Source: Halomonas sp. LR3S48 (GTDB lineage Bacteria > Pseudomonadota > Gammaproteobacteria > Pseudomonadales > Halomonadaceae). Taken from it: a stretch of DNA of 64,000 nt. The notes beneath the pieces were generated by a model. That model made no database searches and was not told where the DNA came from. It saw only the letters and a list, made by a program, of their open reading frames with translations. Within the stretch, counting starts at the first letter, position 1, and each line of letters opens with the position of its first letter. Shown here in pieces: positions 47,896-57,122 of this stretch. The position numbers and the translations under genes are program-made. The stretch is taken from assembly GCF_025725665.1 (NCBI RefSeq), contig NZ_CP107009.1, positions 2,418,001 to 2,482,000 of the forward strand, written 5' to 3'.

Positions 47896-48813
47896 CTAAG
47901 CCTGCAGGAAGTCGCGCGGCAGCTTCATCATCTGCCTCCACAGCTTCTCGACTCCCGGCTTGTGAACCAGCGAGCAGCGATAGAGGCGAATCTCCAGCGG
48001 CACATCCCATTTCTCGCCGCCGGCGCGTACCAGCTTGCCGCTCTTGAGTTCTTCGCGCACACAGAAGTCGGGAATCCAGGCCAGTCCCACGCCCTGCAGT
48101 ACCATGCCCTTGAGGCCCTCGGCCATGGCGGTCTCATAGACGGTGCGCAGGCGCAGGCGCAATGGATCGTTCTTCAGCAGCATGCGTACGCTGCGCCCGA
48201 GGAAGGCGCCCTGGGTATAGGCCAGGTAGGGAATGGTGTCCTTGCTCTCGAGGCTGTACCGCGGCTTGCCCTTGGCGTCGGGGAGACTGACCGGCAGCAT
48301 CTTGACCTGGCCGATGGAAAACGAGGGGAACACCTCGGCATCCAGCTGCATGGTGGCGTAGGGGTCGTGATAGGCCAGCATCAGGTCACAGTTGCCTTCG
48401 CGCAGCACGTGTATGGCCTCGCCCACGTTCATGGCGACGAGCCGTGTCGGCAGTTCCCCGAGCCCCTCCTGCAACCGCGAGATCCATTCGGGATAGAAAC
48501 TCAGCGCAAGGGAGTGGGCAGCGACGATGTCCAGTGCCTCGCGCGCCATGGAGACGCCACGCAGGTGGCCCAGGCACTCGTTGAGCTGTTCCACCAGGTT
48601 GCGTGCCGTGATCAGGAACAGCTGGCCTTCCGGGGTCAGATTGATGGGGGTGGTCGATCGATCGACGAGTATCACCCCTACCGCCTGTTCCAGTGCGCGA
48701 ATACGACGACTGAAGGCCGGCTGGGTGACATGACGCTGCCGGGCGGAGGCAGAGAAGCTGCGGGTGCTGGCCAGGGCCACGAAATCTTCCAGCCACTTGG
48801 TTTCGAGATTCAC
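47896..48813 (-). CDS. LysR-family regulator, HypT (YjiE)-like
   Basis: The 305-residue regulator has an N-terminal winged helix-turn-helix (ETKWLEDFVALASTRSFS, then HVTQPAFSRRIRALEQAVG) and a C-terminal effector domain. The N-terminus and AAHSLALSFYPEWIS...VLREGNCDLML region follow E. coli HypT/YjiE, a hypochlorite-responsive regulator. Whether it senses oxidants here is inferred. There is no obvious divergent target gene; cardiolipin synthase is co-directional 115 bases downstream. Confidence 0.87.
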   Translation of the reverse strand: MNLETKWLEDFVALASTRSFSASARQRHVTQPAFSRRIRALEQAVGVILVDRSTTPINLTPEGQLFLITARNLVEQLNECLGHLRGVSMAREALDIVAAHSLALSFYPEWISRLQEGLGELPTRLVAMNVGEAIHVLREGNCDLMLAYHDPYATMQLDAEVFPSFSIGQVKMLPVSLPDAKGKPRYSLESKDTIPYLAYTQGAFLGRSVRMLLKNDPLRLRLRTVYETAMAEGLKGMVLQGVGLAWIPDFCVREELKSGKLVRAGGEKWDVPLEIRLYRCSLVHKPGVEKLWRQMMKLPRDFLQA

Positions 48814-48928
48814 CGCGACTCCCGCTGACAGCCATCACAGTTTGAGGTAAGCGCACCGCGGTGCGCGGCCTTTGCAGGCAGCGCCTAATGTACCCTAGCC
48901 GCTGCCCGAACCCAAGCGTCGCTATGCC

Positions 48929-50347
48929 TTACTGGATCGGTGCCGTGAGGTAGGCGGCGCGTGAGATCAGCTTGCGCCACAGCGGCCGGTTGTGCAGCTC
49001 CTCGTAACCGATACGGCGACACACCGCGAAGTCGCGCTCGAGCATGCGATGTACCTCGTCGGCAAAGCCCCGATCGGGAATGAAGGCGGTGATCTCGAAG
49101 TTGAGACGAAACGATCGGTTGTCGAGATTCACCGTGCCCACGGCCGCCGCCACGTCATCGATCAGGATCACCTTCTGGTGCATGAAGCCGGGCTGGTAGC
49201 GATAGACCTTGACCCCCGCGCGCACCAGGTCGGGCAGGAAGGAGAAAGCCGACAGGTAAATCAGCAGGTGATCGGGATGCTCGGGCATCATGATCCGGAC
49301 GTCCACCCCGCGCATCGCGGCCAGGCGCAGGGCATCCTGCACACCTTGATCGGGAACGAAGTAGGGACTGGTAACCCATAAACGCTCATGGGCACTGTGG
49401 ATGGCGTGCTGTACCAGCAGGCTGGCGGTTTCCTGTCGATCGGCCGGTCCCGATGGCACGATGACGACGTTCTGGCACTCGTCGCAGACCACCTGCGGCT
49501 CCCAGCTCAGGTTGATGACCTCACCGGTGGCCCAGTGCCAATCTTCCCAGAAGGCCTCCTGGAGCCCCAGGACGCTGGGGCCGGTAAGTTTCAGATGCGT
49601 GTCGCGCCAGGGCCCATGTCGCGGGTGCTGCCCGAGGTATTCGACACCGACGTTGAATCCGCCGAGCCAGCCTTGGCCTCCGTCCACCACGAGAATCTTG
49701 CGATGGTTACGAAAATTGAGCTGGAAGCGATGCTTGAAACCGCGTGACGAGCGGAAAGGACTGACTTCGACGCCGGCATCTCCGAGCTCGCTCAGGTAGC
49801 CTTCGGCCAGCTTGCGGCTACCGACCTCGTCATAGAGGAAATAGACCCGCACGCCCCGCCTCACGGCGCGCAGCAGATGTTCTTTGAGCCGCTGCCCCAG
49901 CGCATCGTGGCGAACGATGAAGAACTGCACCAGCACGTAGCGCTGGGCCGAATCGATACCGGCGAAGATACTGTCGAAGGTGCTCTTGCCGTCGACGAGA
50001 AGCTCAGCCTGGTTACCGCTGGTCAGGGGCATCATGGCAAGGCGCTCCACGGCCCTCACGTCAGGGCTATGCACGTCGGCAAGAAAAGGATCGAGGCGCC
50101 AGCGCTGGTCGGCAAGAATACGCCTCAGCACGGTATCGCGCTCGCCACGGGCAGAAATGTAACCGTAGAAGCGCGGTCGGCCGAAGATCCAGTAGGCGGG
50201 TACGGCGACATAGGGAAACGTCACCAGGGAGATGATCCAGGCCACGGCCCCCTGCGAGGTGCGACTGGAGAGCAGCGCCAGTATCGCCGAGAGGAAACCC
50301 AGCAGGTGTACCATGAAGATTGCCAGGCCCATTAGCCAGGATGCCAT
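48929..50347 (-). CDS. cls: Cardiolipin synthase (ClsA type)
   Basis: Makes cardiolipin from two phosphatidylglycerols. The 472-residue protein has two N-terminal membrane helices (about 1-57) and two phospholipase-D HKD motifs: FRNHRKILVVDGG with H215, K217 and D222, and MHQKVILIDDVAAAVGTVN near residue 400. ATG 50347 follows GGAGAGA. Cardiolipin content rises with salt in halophiles, which fits the context, though regulation is not visible. A strong hairpin separates it from the fumarase gene. Confidence 0.95.
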   Translation of the reverse strand: MASWLMGLAIFMVHLLGFLSAILALLSSRTSQGAVAWIISLVTFPYVAVPAYWIFGRPRFYGYISARGERDTVLRRILADQRWRLDPFLADVHSPDVRAVERLAMMPLTSGNQAELLVDGKSTFDSIFAGIDSAQRYVLVQFFIVRHDALGQRLKEHLLRAVRRGVRVYFLYDEVGSRKLAEGYLSELGDAGVEVSPFRSSRGFKHRFQLNFRNHRKILVVDGGQGWLGGFNVGVEYLGQHPRHGPWRDTHLKLTGPSVLGLQEAFWEDWHWATGEVINLSWEPQVVCDECQNVVIVPSGPADRQETASLLVQHAIHSAHERLWVTSPYFVPDQGVQDALRLAAMRGVDVRIMMPEHPDHLLIYLSAFSFLPDLVRAGVKVYRYQPGFMHQKVILIDDVAAAVGTVNLDNRSFRLNFEITAFIPDRGFADEVHRMLERDFAVCRRIGYEELHNRPLWRKLISRAAYLTAPIQ

Positions 50348-50393
50348 GATCTCTCCCTGAAAAAACAGCGGTCTGCAGCATACCCTAAGCGAC

Positions 50394-50421
50394 GACGGCC
50401 CCGCCAGTTGGCGGGGCCGTC
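50394..50421 (-). terminator. Hairpin downstream of the fumarase gene
   Basis: Perfect 12-bp GC-rich stem GACGGCCCCGCC / GGCGGGGCCGTC with a 4-base loop lies 66 bases after the fumarase stop and upstream of cls. No T-run follows immediately on the minus strand, so it may work with other factors. Confidence 0.55.
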
Positions 50422-50487
50422 GGGAAAGCCAACAGTTGAAGCGAGGCGTGCCGGGATCAAGCCAGCCCCGGCCAAGCCCGAGCTCCT

Positions 50488-51993
50488 CTACGCACGCTCG
50501 GCGATGATCGCCTTCCACTTGGCGGGGCCTGTCTGGTGCACCGAGGTGCCCTGGCTGTCGACCGCCACGGTGACCGGCATGTCCTCGACCTCGAACTCGT
50601 AGATCGCCTCCATGCCCAGGTCGGCAAAACCCACCACGCGCGACTTCTTGATCGCCTGTGCCACCAGATAGGCCGAACCACCCACCGCCATCAGGTAGAC
50701 CGCCTTGTTGTCGCGGATCGCCTCGATGGCGGCCGGCCCGCGTTCGGCCTTGCCGACCATCCCCAGCAGGCCGGTCTCCTCCAGCATGGTGCGGGTGAAT
50801 TTGTCCATCCGCGTGGCCGTGGTGGGACCCGCCGGGCCGACCACCTCGTCACGTACCGGATCGACGGGGCCCACGTAGTAGATGAAGCGCCCCTTCAGAT
50901 CGACCGGCAATTCCTCACCCTTGGCGATCATGTCGACCATGCGCTTGTGGGCAGCGTCGCGGCCGGTGAGCAGCTTGCCGTTTAGCAGCAGGGTGTCGCC
51001 CGGCTGCCAGGTCTGGACATCCTCGGGGGTAACCGTATCGAGATTGACGCGCTTGACGTTGTCGCCCGCCTCGCGGGTGATCTCCGGCCAGTCCTCGAGC
51101 TTGGGAGCAGGCAGCGCCGCGGGGCCAGTTCCGTCCAGGGTGAAATGGGCATGTCGCGTGGCGGCGCAGTTGGGGATGATCGCCACCGGCTTGTTGGCGG
51201 CGTGGGTCGGGTAATCCTTGACCTTGATGTCGAGCACCGTGGTCAGGCCACCCAGGCCCTGGGCGCCGATACCGCTCTTGTTGACCTTGTCGAACAGCTC
51301 CAGACGCAGTTCCTCGGCGCGATTGGACGGGCCACGCGCTTGCAGCTCCTGGATGTCGATGGGATCGAGCAGCGCCTCCTTGGCGATCTCCATGGCCTTT
51401 TCGGCGGTACCGCCGATACCGATGCCGAGCATCCCGGGCGGGCACCAGCCGGCCCCCATCTTGGGCAACTGCTCCATCACCCAGTCGACCACGTTGTCGG
51501 AGGGGTTGAGCATGGCGAACTTCGACTTCGCCTCGCTGCCACCGCCCTTGGCCGCCACGTGCACTTCGACGGTGTCGCCCGGTACCAGCTTGTGGTGGAT
51601 CACTGCCGGCGTGTTGTCGCCGGTGTTCTTGCGCTTGCCGTCCGGGTCGGCCAGTACCGAGGCCCGCAACACGTTGTCAGGTAACTGGTAGGCACGGCGT
51701 ACGCCCTCGTTGATCATGTCGTCGAGGCTCATGTCAGTCTCGAAGCGCACGTTCATGCCCACATGCACGAAGACGGTAACGATGCCGGTATCTTGGCAGA
51801 TCGGCCGGTGCCCCATGGCACACATGCGCGAGTTGATCAGGATCTGGGCGATGGCATCCTTTGCCGCCGGGTTCTCCTCCCGCTCGTACGCCGCCGCCAT
51901 GGCGTCGATGAAATCCTTGGGGTGGTAATAAGAGATGTACTGCAGGGCATCGGCGACGCTCTGGATCAGATCGTCCTGGCGGATCACGGTCAT
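50488..51993 (-). CDS. fumA: Class I (iron-sulfur) fumarate hydratase
   Basis: Interconverts fumarate and malate in the TCA cycle. The 501-residue protein has the N-terminal alpha domain with the cluster cysteines in PICQDTGIVTVF, NCAATRHAHF and the GWCPPGMLGIGIGG loop, and the C-terminal beta domain (YVGPVDPVRDEVVGPAGPTTATRMD in parts). ATG 51993 follows GAGGAG at a distance of ten bases; upstream in-frame codons are unlikely. A TATAAT box is 80 bases upstream. Confidence 0.94.
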   Translation of the reverse strand: MTVIRQDDLIQSVADALQYISYYHPKDFIDAMAAAYEREENPAAKDAIAQILINSRMCAMGHRPICQDTGIVTVFVHVGMNVRFETDMSLDDMINEGVRRAYQLPDNVLRASVLADPDGKRKNTGDNTPAVIHHKLVPGDTVEVHVAAKGGGSEAKSKFAMLNPSDNVVDWVMEQLPKMGAGWCPPGMLGIGIGGTAEKAMEIAKEALLDPIDIQELQARGPSNRAEELRLELFDKVNKSGIGAQGLGGLTTVLDIKVKDYPTHAANKPVAIIPNCAATRHAHFTLDGTGPAALPAPKLEDWPEITREAGDNVKRVNLDTVTPEDVQTWQPGDTLLLNGKLLTGRDAAHKRMVDMIAKGEELPVDLKGRFIYYVGPVDPVRDEVVGPAGPTTATRMDKFTRTMLEETGLLGMVGKAERGPAAIEAIRDNKAVYLMAVGGSAYLVAQAIKKSRVVGFADLGMEAIYEFEVEDMPVTVAVDSQGTSVHQTGPAKWKAIIAERA

Positions 51994-52072
51994 GTGAAAG
52001 GAACTCCTCGGCAGTGTCGGCATGCCCGCTTCTGGATTCGCAGAGCGAAGCGGCGGGCTCGAACGGTGGCGA

Positions 52073-52101
52073 ATTATACCGTATCGGGTCCTGTTCGACA
52101 G
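52073..52101 (-). promoter_or_regulatory. Putative fumarase promoter
   Basis: On the minus strand a perfect TATAAT (52078-52073) lies 17 bases after a weak -35 element CTGTCG (52101-52096), about 80 bases upstream of the fumarase ATG. Confidence 0.45.
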
Positions 52102-52165
52102 GGTTGTGCCGCCAAGGTCGAATGGATGGCAGCATGACGGAAGATAACGGTATAAACCCAGAGCC

Positions 52166-52987
52166 TCAGCCTGGCTGGCAGCGCGGGCATCGATACAGCC
52201 GCCGCGAGGCAATGCTCTCCCGTATTACCAAACTCCCACAGTCATGGCATGGCAGCCCGTCGCGCTCGTAGACGGCAAAGCGACACAATCGCCGGCTCTC
52301 GCCTCGGCGGCGTGCGGCAGCGGCCCATTCGTCCCGGTTGGTCACGCCCGCCTGGTCGTAGGCTCGCCGCGTCACGTCGAGAATGGCGCGCGCCAGCAGC
52401 GCCAGACGCTCCTCCCCCAGCTCCGCGGGCTTCTCTCTGGGGGAGACGCCGGCGAAGAACAGGATCTCGGAGCGCAGGTAGTTGCCAATGCCGGCGAAGA
52501 GCGCCTGATCGAGCATCAGCCCGCCTAGCCTGCGCCGTGCAAAACGCGGCTCGGCCAGGCGTGCCATGACCTGCTCCGGAGTGACGCCGTGGGTCAAAAG
52601 ATCGGGGCCAAGCCGGGAGAGGAATGGATGCTCATCGAGCCTGTCGGCCGGCCATAGCGAGACGTCGGAAGCACTGTAGAGACTGGCCGAACGCCCTTCC
52701 GCGGTCAGTCGAACCCGCAGCGAGCGCTGGGTGTCCGGCTCGCGCTCGGCGTCGTGCAGCTTCCATACGCCGTAGAGCTGGTTGTGGGAATAGAGCACGC
52801 GACCGTCGTCGAAGCGGGTCAGCAGCGCCTTGCCCCAGCTGTCCACCGCCGTGACCTCACGCCCCACCAGCGAATCGGCCGCGGCGGCTAGCTCGGGGAA
52901 GGCGAACCACACGGACTCCAGCCTTTTGCCGGCGAGCTGCTCATGCAGGCGATCGGCGGCACGGCGAATCTCAGGGCCTTCGGGCAT
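52166..52987 (-). CDS. nei: Endonuclease VIII Nei
   Basis: DNA glycosylase/AP lyase that removes oxidised pyrimidines. The 273-residue protein begins with MPEGPEIRRAADRL (catalytic Pro2 and Glu3), has the helix-two-turn-helix AGIGNYLRSEILF and ends with a zinc finger (CHDCGSLV and RLYRCPRCQ). Length is as in E. coli Nei (263). It is upstream of the fumarase gene on the same strand. Confidence 0.94.
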   Translation of the reverse strand: MPEGPEIRRAADRLHEQLAGKRLESVWFAFPELAAAADSLVGREVTAVDSWGKALLTRFDDGRVLYSHNQLYGVWKLHDAEREPDTQRSLRVRLTAEGRSASLYSASDVSLWPADRLDEHPFLSRLGPDLLTHGVTPEQVMARLAEPRFARRRLGGLMLDQALFAGIGNYLRSEILFFAGVSPREKPAELGEERLALLARAILDVTRRAYDQAGVTNRDEWAAAARRRGESRRLCRFAVYERDGLPCHDCGSLVIRESIASRRLYRCPRCQPG

Positions 52988-53094
52988 CCCTTTTCCTTAC
53001 GATCTCAGCAACGAATCCGGCTATCATGGCCCGCTCGGGGCTGATCCGCGGACAGGCCTGCCAGGAGGCGCTGTAAATACTTCCCTGTACGCTA

Positions 53095-53116
53095 CATTCG
53101 ACATCCATGTCGAATG
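53095..53116. repeat. 22-bp perfect palindrome in the nei-uvrB intergenic region
   Basis: CATTCGACAT and ATGTCGAATG are perfect inverted halves around CC. The surrounding stretch (53036-53175), rich in purine/pyrimidine-balanced short inverted motifs, looks like one of the dispersed intergenic repeats seen in Halomonas genomes. That impression is from memory and was not checked. Confidence 0.45.
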
Positions 53117-53183
53117 ACCTCCTCTTCGGCCTGCTCCCGGCGCCCCTCGCTCCGTGGCGGGCGCAGCAGGCAATCAACGATGC

Positions 53184-55205
53184 CTACCCAAGCGCCAGCT
53201 GCCGCTCCTTCAATTCATGCAGCCGGTCGCGAAGCCGTGCTGCCTCCTCGAACTCCAGGTTCTGGGCCGCCTCGAACATGGCGTCCTCGACTCGCGCGAC
53301 CTCCTTGACCAGTTCGCTCGGAGATAGCTCGGAGAGATCGTAGATCGCCGCGCCCTCGGCCACCTTGCGCTCGCTGCGCCGGCCCTTGCCCTTGCGGCCG
53401 GGTGCCTGGGCCGCCTCCATGATGTCGGCCACCGAGCGGGTCACGGTGGTGGGCGTGATGCCGTGCTGCTCGTTGTGGGCGACCTGCTTGGCGCGGCGCC
53501 GCTCGGTCTCGTCGATGGCGCGGCGCATGGAGTCGGTCACGCGGTCGGCGTAGAGAATCGCCTTGCCGTGGGCGTTGCGCGCCGCCCGGCCGATGGTCTG
53601 GATCAGCGAGCGCTCGTTGCGCAGGAAGCCTTCCTTGTCGGCATCAAGGATCGCCACCAGAGAAACCTCGGGAATATCGAGACCCTCGCGCAGCAAGTTG
53701 ATGCCCACCAGTACGTCGAACTTGCCCAAGCGCAGGTCACGAATGATCTCCACCCGCTCCACTGTGTCGATATCGGAGTGCAGGTAGCGCACCCGTACGT
53801 CGTGCTCGTCGAAATACTCGGTAAGGTCTTCCGCCATGCGCTTGGTCAGGGTGGTGACGAGTACCCGTTCGCCCACCTCGGTACGCAGGCGGATCTCGGA
53901 GAGCAGGTCGTCGACCTGGGTCGAGGCCGGGCGTACCTCGATCTCGGGGTCGACCAGGCCGGTGGGGCGCACCACCTGTTCCACCACTTGCCCGGCGTGC
54001 GCGGCCTCGTAGGGGCCGGGCGTGGCCGAGACGAAGATCGTCTGCGGGCAGATGCGTTCCCACTCCTCGAAGGTCATGGGCCGGTTGTCCAGCGCCGAGG
54101 GCAGGCGGAAGCCGTACTCGACCAGGGTTTCCTTGCGCGAACGGTCGCCCTTGTACATCCCGCCCACCTGGGGAACGCTGACGTGTGACTCGTCGATGAA
54201 CAGCAGCGCATCGTCGGGCAGGTAGTCGAAGAAGGTGGGCGGCGGCTCGCCAGGGTTTCGCCCCGAAAGGTAGCGCGAGTAGTTCTCGATGCCGTTGCAG
54301 TAGCCCAGCTCGTTCATCATCTCGAGATCGTAGAGCGTGCGCTGCTCGAGGCGCTGGGCTTCCACCAGGCGGTCGTTCTTGCGCAGCCACTCCAGCCGCT
54401 CGATCAGCTCGGCCTTGATCCGATCGGCAGCCGAGATGATCGTCTCCCGCGGCGTCACGTAGTGACTCTTGGGATAGATGGTCATGCGCGGCACGTGGCC
54501 GCGCACCTCACCGGTCAGCGGATCGAACAGACGGATCGAGTCGATCTCGTCGCCGAACAGCTCGACCCGTACCGCCTCCTCGTCGGAATCGGCCGGATAG
54601 ATGTCGATCACGTCACCGCGCACCCGGTAGGTACCGCGCTTGAAGTCCATGTCGTTGCGGGTGTACTGCAGCTCCGCCAGGCGGCGCAGGAAGGAGCGCT
54701 GGTCGATCAGCTCGCCGCGGGTGAAGTGCAGGCGCATCTTGAGGTACTGGTCGGGATCGCCGAGACCGTAGATCGCCGACACCGAGACCACGATCAGCGC
54801 ATCGCGCCGCTCGAGCAACGCCTTGGTGGCCGAGAGACGCATCTGCTCGATGTGGTCGTTGATCGAGGCATCCTTCTCGATGAAAGTATCCGACGAGGGT
54901 ACGTAGGCCTCCGGCTGGTAGTAGTCGTAATAGGAGACGAAGTACTCGATGGCGTTGTCCGGGAAGAAGGACTTGAACTCGCCGTAGAGCTGCGCGGCCA
55001 GGGTCTTGTTGGGCGCCATGACGATGGTTGGTCGCTGCAACCGCTCGACCACGTTGGCCATGGTGAAGGTCTTCCCCGACCCGGTCACGCCGAGCAGCGT
55101 CTGGTGGGCCAGTCCTGATTCCAGTCCCTTGATCAGGCTCTCTATGGCGGCAGGCTGGTCGCCGGCGGGCTCGAAATTGGCATTGAGGCGAAACGGCTTG
55201 CTCAT
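53184..55205 (-). CDS. uvrB: Excinuclease ABC subunit UvrB
   Basis: Central helicase of nucleotide excision repair. The 673-residue protein has Walker [15 protein letters not shown] near residue 40, the beta-hairpin region [20 protein letters not shown] in two parts, DEXD-type DESHVSVPQ, helicase motif [14 protein letters not shown] and a C-terminal UVR motif ([14 protein letters not shown]). Length as E. coli UvrB (673). A short CAGGCGCC-ATGC-GGCGCCTG hairpin is in the leader; no LexA box was found. Confidence 0.97.
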   Translation of the reverse strand: MSKPFRLNANFEPAGDQPAAIESLIKGLESGLAHQTLLGVTGSGKTFTMANVVERLQRPTIVMAPNKTLAAQLYGEFKSFFPDNAIEYFVSYYDYYQPEAYVPSSDTFIEKDASINDHIEQMRLSATKALLERRDALIVVSVSAIYGLGDPDQYLKMRLHFTRGELIDQRSFLRRLAELQYTRNDMDFKRGTYRVRGDVIDIYPADSDEEAVRVELFGDEIDSIRLFDPLTGEVRGHVPRMTIYPKSHYVTPRETIISAADRIKAELIERLEWLRKNDRLVEAQRLEQRTLYDLEMMNELGYCNGIENYSRYLSGRNPGEPPPTFFDYLPDDALLFIDESHVSVPQVGGMYKGDRSRKETLVEYGFRLPSALDNRPMTFEEWERICPQTIFVSATPGPYEAAHAGQVVEQVVRPTGLVDPEIEVRPASTQVDDLLSEIRLRTEVGERVLVTTLTKRMAEDLTEYFDEHDVRVRYLHSDIDTVERVEIIRDLRLGKFDVLVGINLLREGLDIPEVSLVAILDADKEGFLRNERSLIQTIGRAARNAHGKAILYADRVTDSMRRAIDETERRRAKQVAHNEQHGITPTTVTRSVADIMEAAQAPGRKGKGRRSERKVAEGAAIYDLSELSPSELVKEVARVEDAMFEAAQNLEFEEAARLRDRLHELKERQLALG

Positions 55206-55224
55206 GACGACTCCAGACGAACTA

Positions 55225-55244
55225 CAGGCGCCATGCGGCGCCTG
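55225..55244 (-). other. Hairpin in the uvrB leader
   Basis: CAGGCGCC and GGCGCCTG are perfect 8-bp inverted halves with an ATGC loop, 20-40 bases upstream of the uvrB start codon. It may affect translation; purpose unknown. Confidence 0.3.
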
Positions 55245-55292
55245 GGCGGAACGTACCGATAGCGGGAAAACAGTATAAGACCGATTCCCGGG

Positions 55293-55715
55293 TTACGCTT
55301 CGGCGACATCGGCGGTGCGCGTGGTAACCTCCACGGTGGCGCTGGTCATCAGGCGATGTATCGGACACTTGTGGCTGATCTCCTCGAGCCGGGCCCGCTG
55401 CACTTCGTCCTCGATGCCGTGAAAGGTCATCACCACTTCGAGTCGATAAGTGCCCTTGCGTTCCTCGCTGTCATCGCGGTTGACTCTGACGCTGACCCCC
55501 TCGAGCGGCCACTGCTTGCGCTGGGCGTACATCTGCGCGGTGATCGCCTTGCAGGCGCCGAGGGAAAGGTCGAAATAGTCGTGCGGATCCGGTGCACTGC
55601 CCTCGCCACCGAAGGCCTTGGGCACGTCCACATGGAGATCCTCGAAACCCGCTATCTGAACCCGCTGCCGGAAGATGCTGTTGCGCTCGCTGACGATCTC
55701 GATGGTCTTGTTCAT
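55293..55715 (-). CDS. OsmC-family peroxiredoxin-like protein
   Basis: The 140-residue protein has the OsmC/Ohr fold with the two redox cysteines in LSLGACKAITAQMY and EISHKCPIHRLM (about 54 and 118). Members reduce organic hydroperoxides. It follows the HMA-like gene by 16 bases, likely one operon with it. It lies upstream of uvrB on the same strand. Confidence 0.9.
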   Translation of the reverse strand: MNKTIEIVSERNSIFRQRVQIAGFEDLHVDVPKAFGGEGSAPDPHDYFDLSLGACKAITAQMYAQRKQWPLEGVSVRVNRDDSEERKGTYRLEVVMTFHGIEDEVQRARLEEISHKCPIHRLMTSATVEVTTRTADVAEA

Positions 55716-55731
55716 GGACGACTCCGCCTGG

Positions 55732-55929
55732 TTACTTGACCTCGATGGGTAACTTGAGGGCCTGAACGGCGCGAATCAGCGCTTCACGGCTCACTCGCCC
55801 TTCCACGTCCGCTCCATGACGGCCCACTTCGGCACTCTCCACGCCATCCACCATCATCAGGGCCGTGGTGATACGGTTGACCTGGTCGGCGCTCTCCACG
55901 CCACTGAAACTGAGCGACTGCTGCGGCAT
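55732..55929 (-). CDS. Small HMA-like (heavy-metal-associated fold) protein without CxxC
   Basis: A 65-residue protein with the beta-alpha-beta-beta-alpha-beta pattern of HMA domains: SFSGVESADQVNRITTALMMVDGV then ESAEVGRHGADVEGR (quoted in parts). The usual metal motif GMxCxxC reads GVESADQ, so both metal-binding cysteines are missing. ATG 55929 gives the compact domain; a longer in-frame start is unlikely. It is co-directional with the OsmC gene 16 bases downstream. Role unknown; it might bind another protein or a non-metal ligand. Confidence 0.7.
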   Translation of the reverse strand: MPQQSLSFSGVESADQVNRITTALMMVDGVESAEVGRHGADVEGRVSREALIRAVQALKLPIEVK

Positions 55930-56066
55930 GCAAGACTCCTGGGCATGGAACAAGAAAAAACCAAGTCTATCATGGCCCTCTGGGAGCGACACCGCTTGCA
56001 ATCGGCCGCTCGCGCCCGCATACCTGACAGGAACAGTTCCCGACGACGACCCGGAGCCACACAGGC

Positions 56067-57107
56067 ATGAGCGATTGGATAACCGCCCTGGAGGGGCGAC
56101 GAGTGAGCGATGAGCGAGTGGAATTCGACACCCCCGAGCCTGCCCGTCAGGCCGTGGAACGCACCGTCGTCACGCCTCTGGTGCATCTTGGCATACTCGA
56201 TGTGATCGGTCCCGGTGCCGGCAAGTTGCTGCAAGGCCAGACCAGCGCCCAGGTCGATCTCGCCGATGGCACATTCGCCCCCCTGACCTGCTTCTGCAGC
56301 GCCAAGGGGCGCATGCTGGCCAACGCCCAGTTGCTGCGCGTCGGCACCCAGCATTACCGCCTCATCCTGCATCGCGGCCTGCTCGAGCCGCTGCGCGATC
56401 ACCTCAAGAAGTTCGCACCGTTCTACAAGAGCGAGCTCACCATCCGCGATGACCTGGCGCTGCTGGGCCTGATCGGCTCGGAGGCCCCCGCCCTGGCGGA
56501 GGTGCGCTTCGATGTCGCTCCCCCAAGGGTCTGGCACCAGTCCGGCAACGACGAATTCCAACTGCTGGCCCATCCCGGGCCGCAACACCGCCTGATGGCC
56601 TGCCTACCGCTGGAGCTGGCCGAAGCCACCCTCTCCCGGCTCGTCGAGCAGGCGCTCCCGGTGGGCAATGCGATATGGTGCCTGCATGACATCCAGGCCG
56701 GGCTCGCCTGGCTCACGCCCGCCCATCAGGATGCCCTGCTGCCGCAGATGATCAACTGGGAAGCACTGGGCGGAGTTAGCTTCAAGAAAGGCTGTTACAC
56801 CGGCCAGGAAGTGGTCGCGCGCGCGCATTTCCGCGGCCAGGTGAAGAAACGCCTGATGCGGGCACAGCTCGAGGGAAATCGCCTGCCCGCACTCGGCGCG
56901 GCGGTGGTCGATGACAGTGGCAAGAGCCTGGGCGAAGTAGTCGCCGCGGAACTCGACGCCTATGGGCAGGCCGAGATTCTGGCAGTGCTGAGTACCCGCG
57001 ACGACCCTGGCCCGCTCAGTGTGGATGGCCAGGCCGTCAAGCTGCTGAAACTGCCCTATCCCATCGAGCGACTCGATCCCGAAATCCTGGCGCAGGCGGC
57101 CGGCTGA
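56067..57107 (+). CDS. ygfZ: tRNA-modifying/Fe-S protein YgfZ
   Basis: Folate-binding protein that helps make or repair certain Fe-S enzymes such as MiaB. The 346-residue protein has the GcvT-like fold and the signature KKGCYTGQEVVARAHFRG with its essential cysteine. Its start ATG 56067 is followed by about 50 residues before the GKLLQGQTSAQVD motif. Another Fe-S related gene besides nfuA and sufE. The tatD gene is convergent 16 bases on. Confidence 0.94.
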   Translation: MSDWITALEGRRVSDERVEFDTPEPARQAVERTVVTPLVHLGILDVIGPGAGKLLQGQTSAQVDLADGTFAPLTCFCSAKGRMLANAQLLRVGTQHYRLILHRGLLEPLRDHLKKFAPFYKSELTIRDDLALLGLIGSEAPALAEVRFDVAPPRVWHQSGNDEFQLLAHPGPQHRLMACLPLELAEATLSRLVEQALPVGNAIWCLHDIQAGLAWLTPAHQDALLPQMINWEALGGVSFKKGCYTGQEVVARAHFRGQVKKRLMRAQLEGNRLPALGAAVVDDSGKSLGEVVAAELDAYGQAEILAVLSTRDDPGPLSVDGQAVKLLKLPYPIERLDPEILAQAAG

Positions 57108-57122
57108 AGCGGCTCGAAGCCC

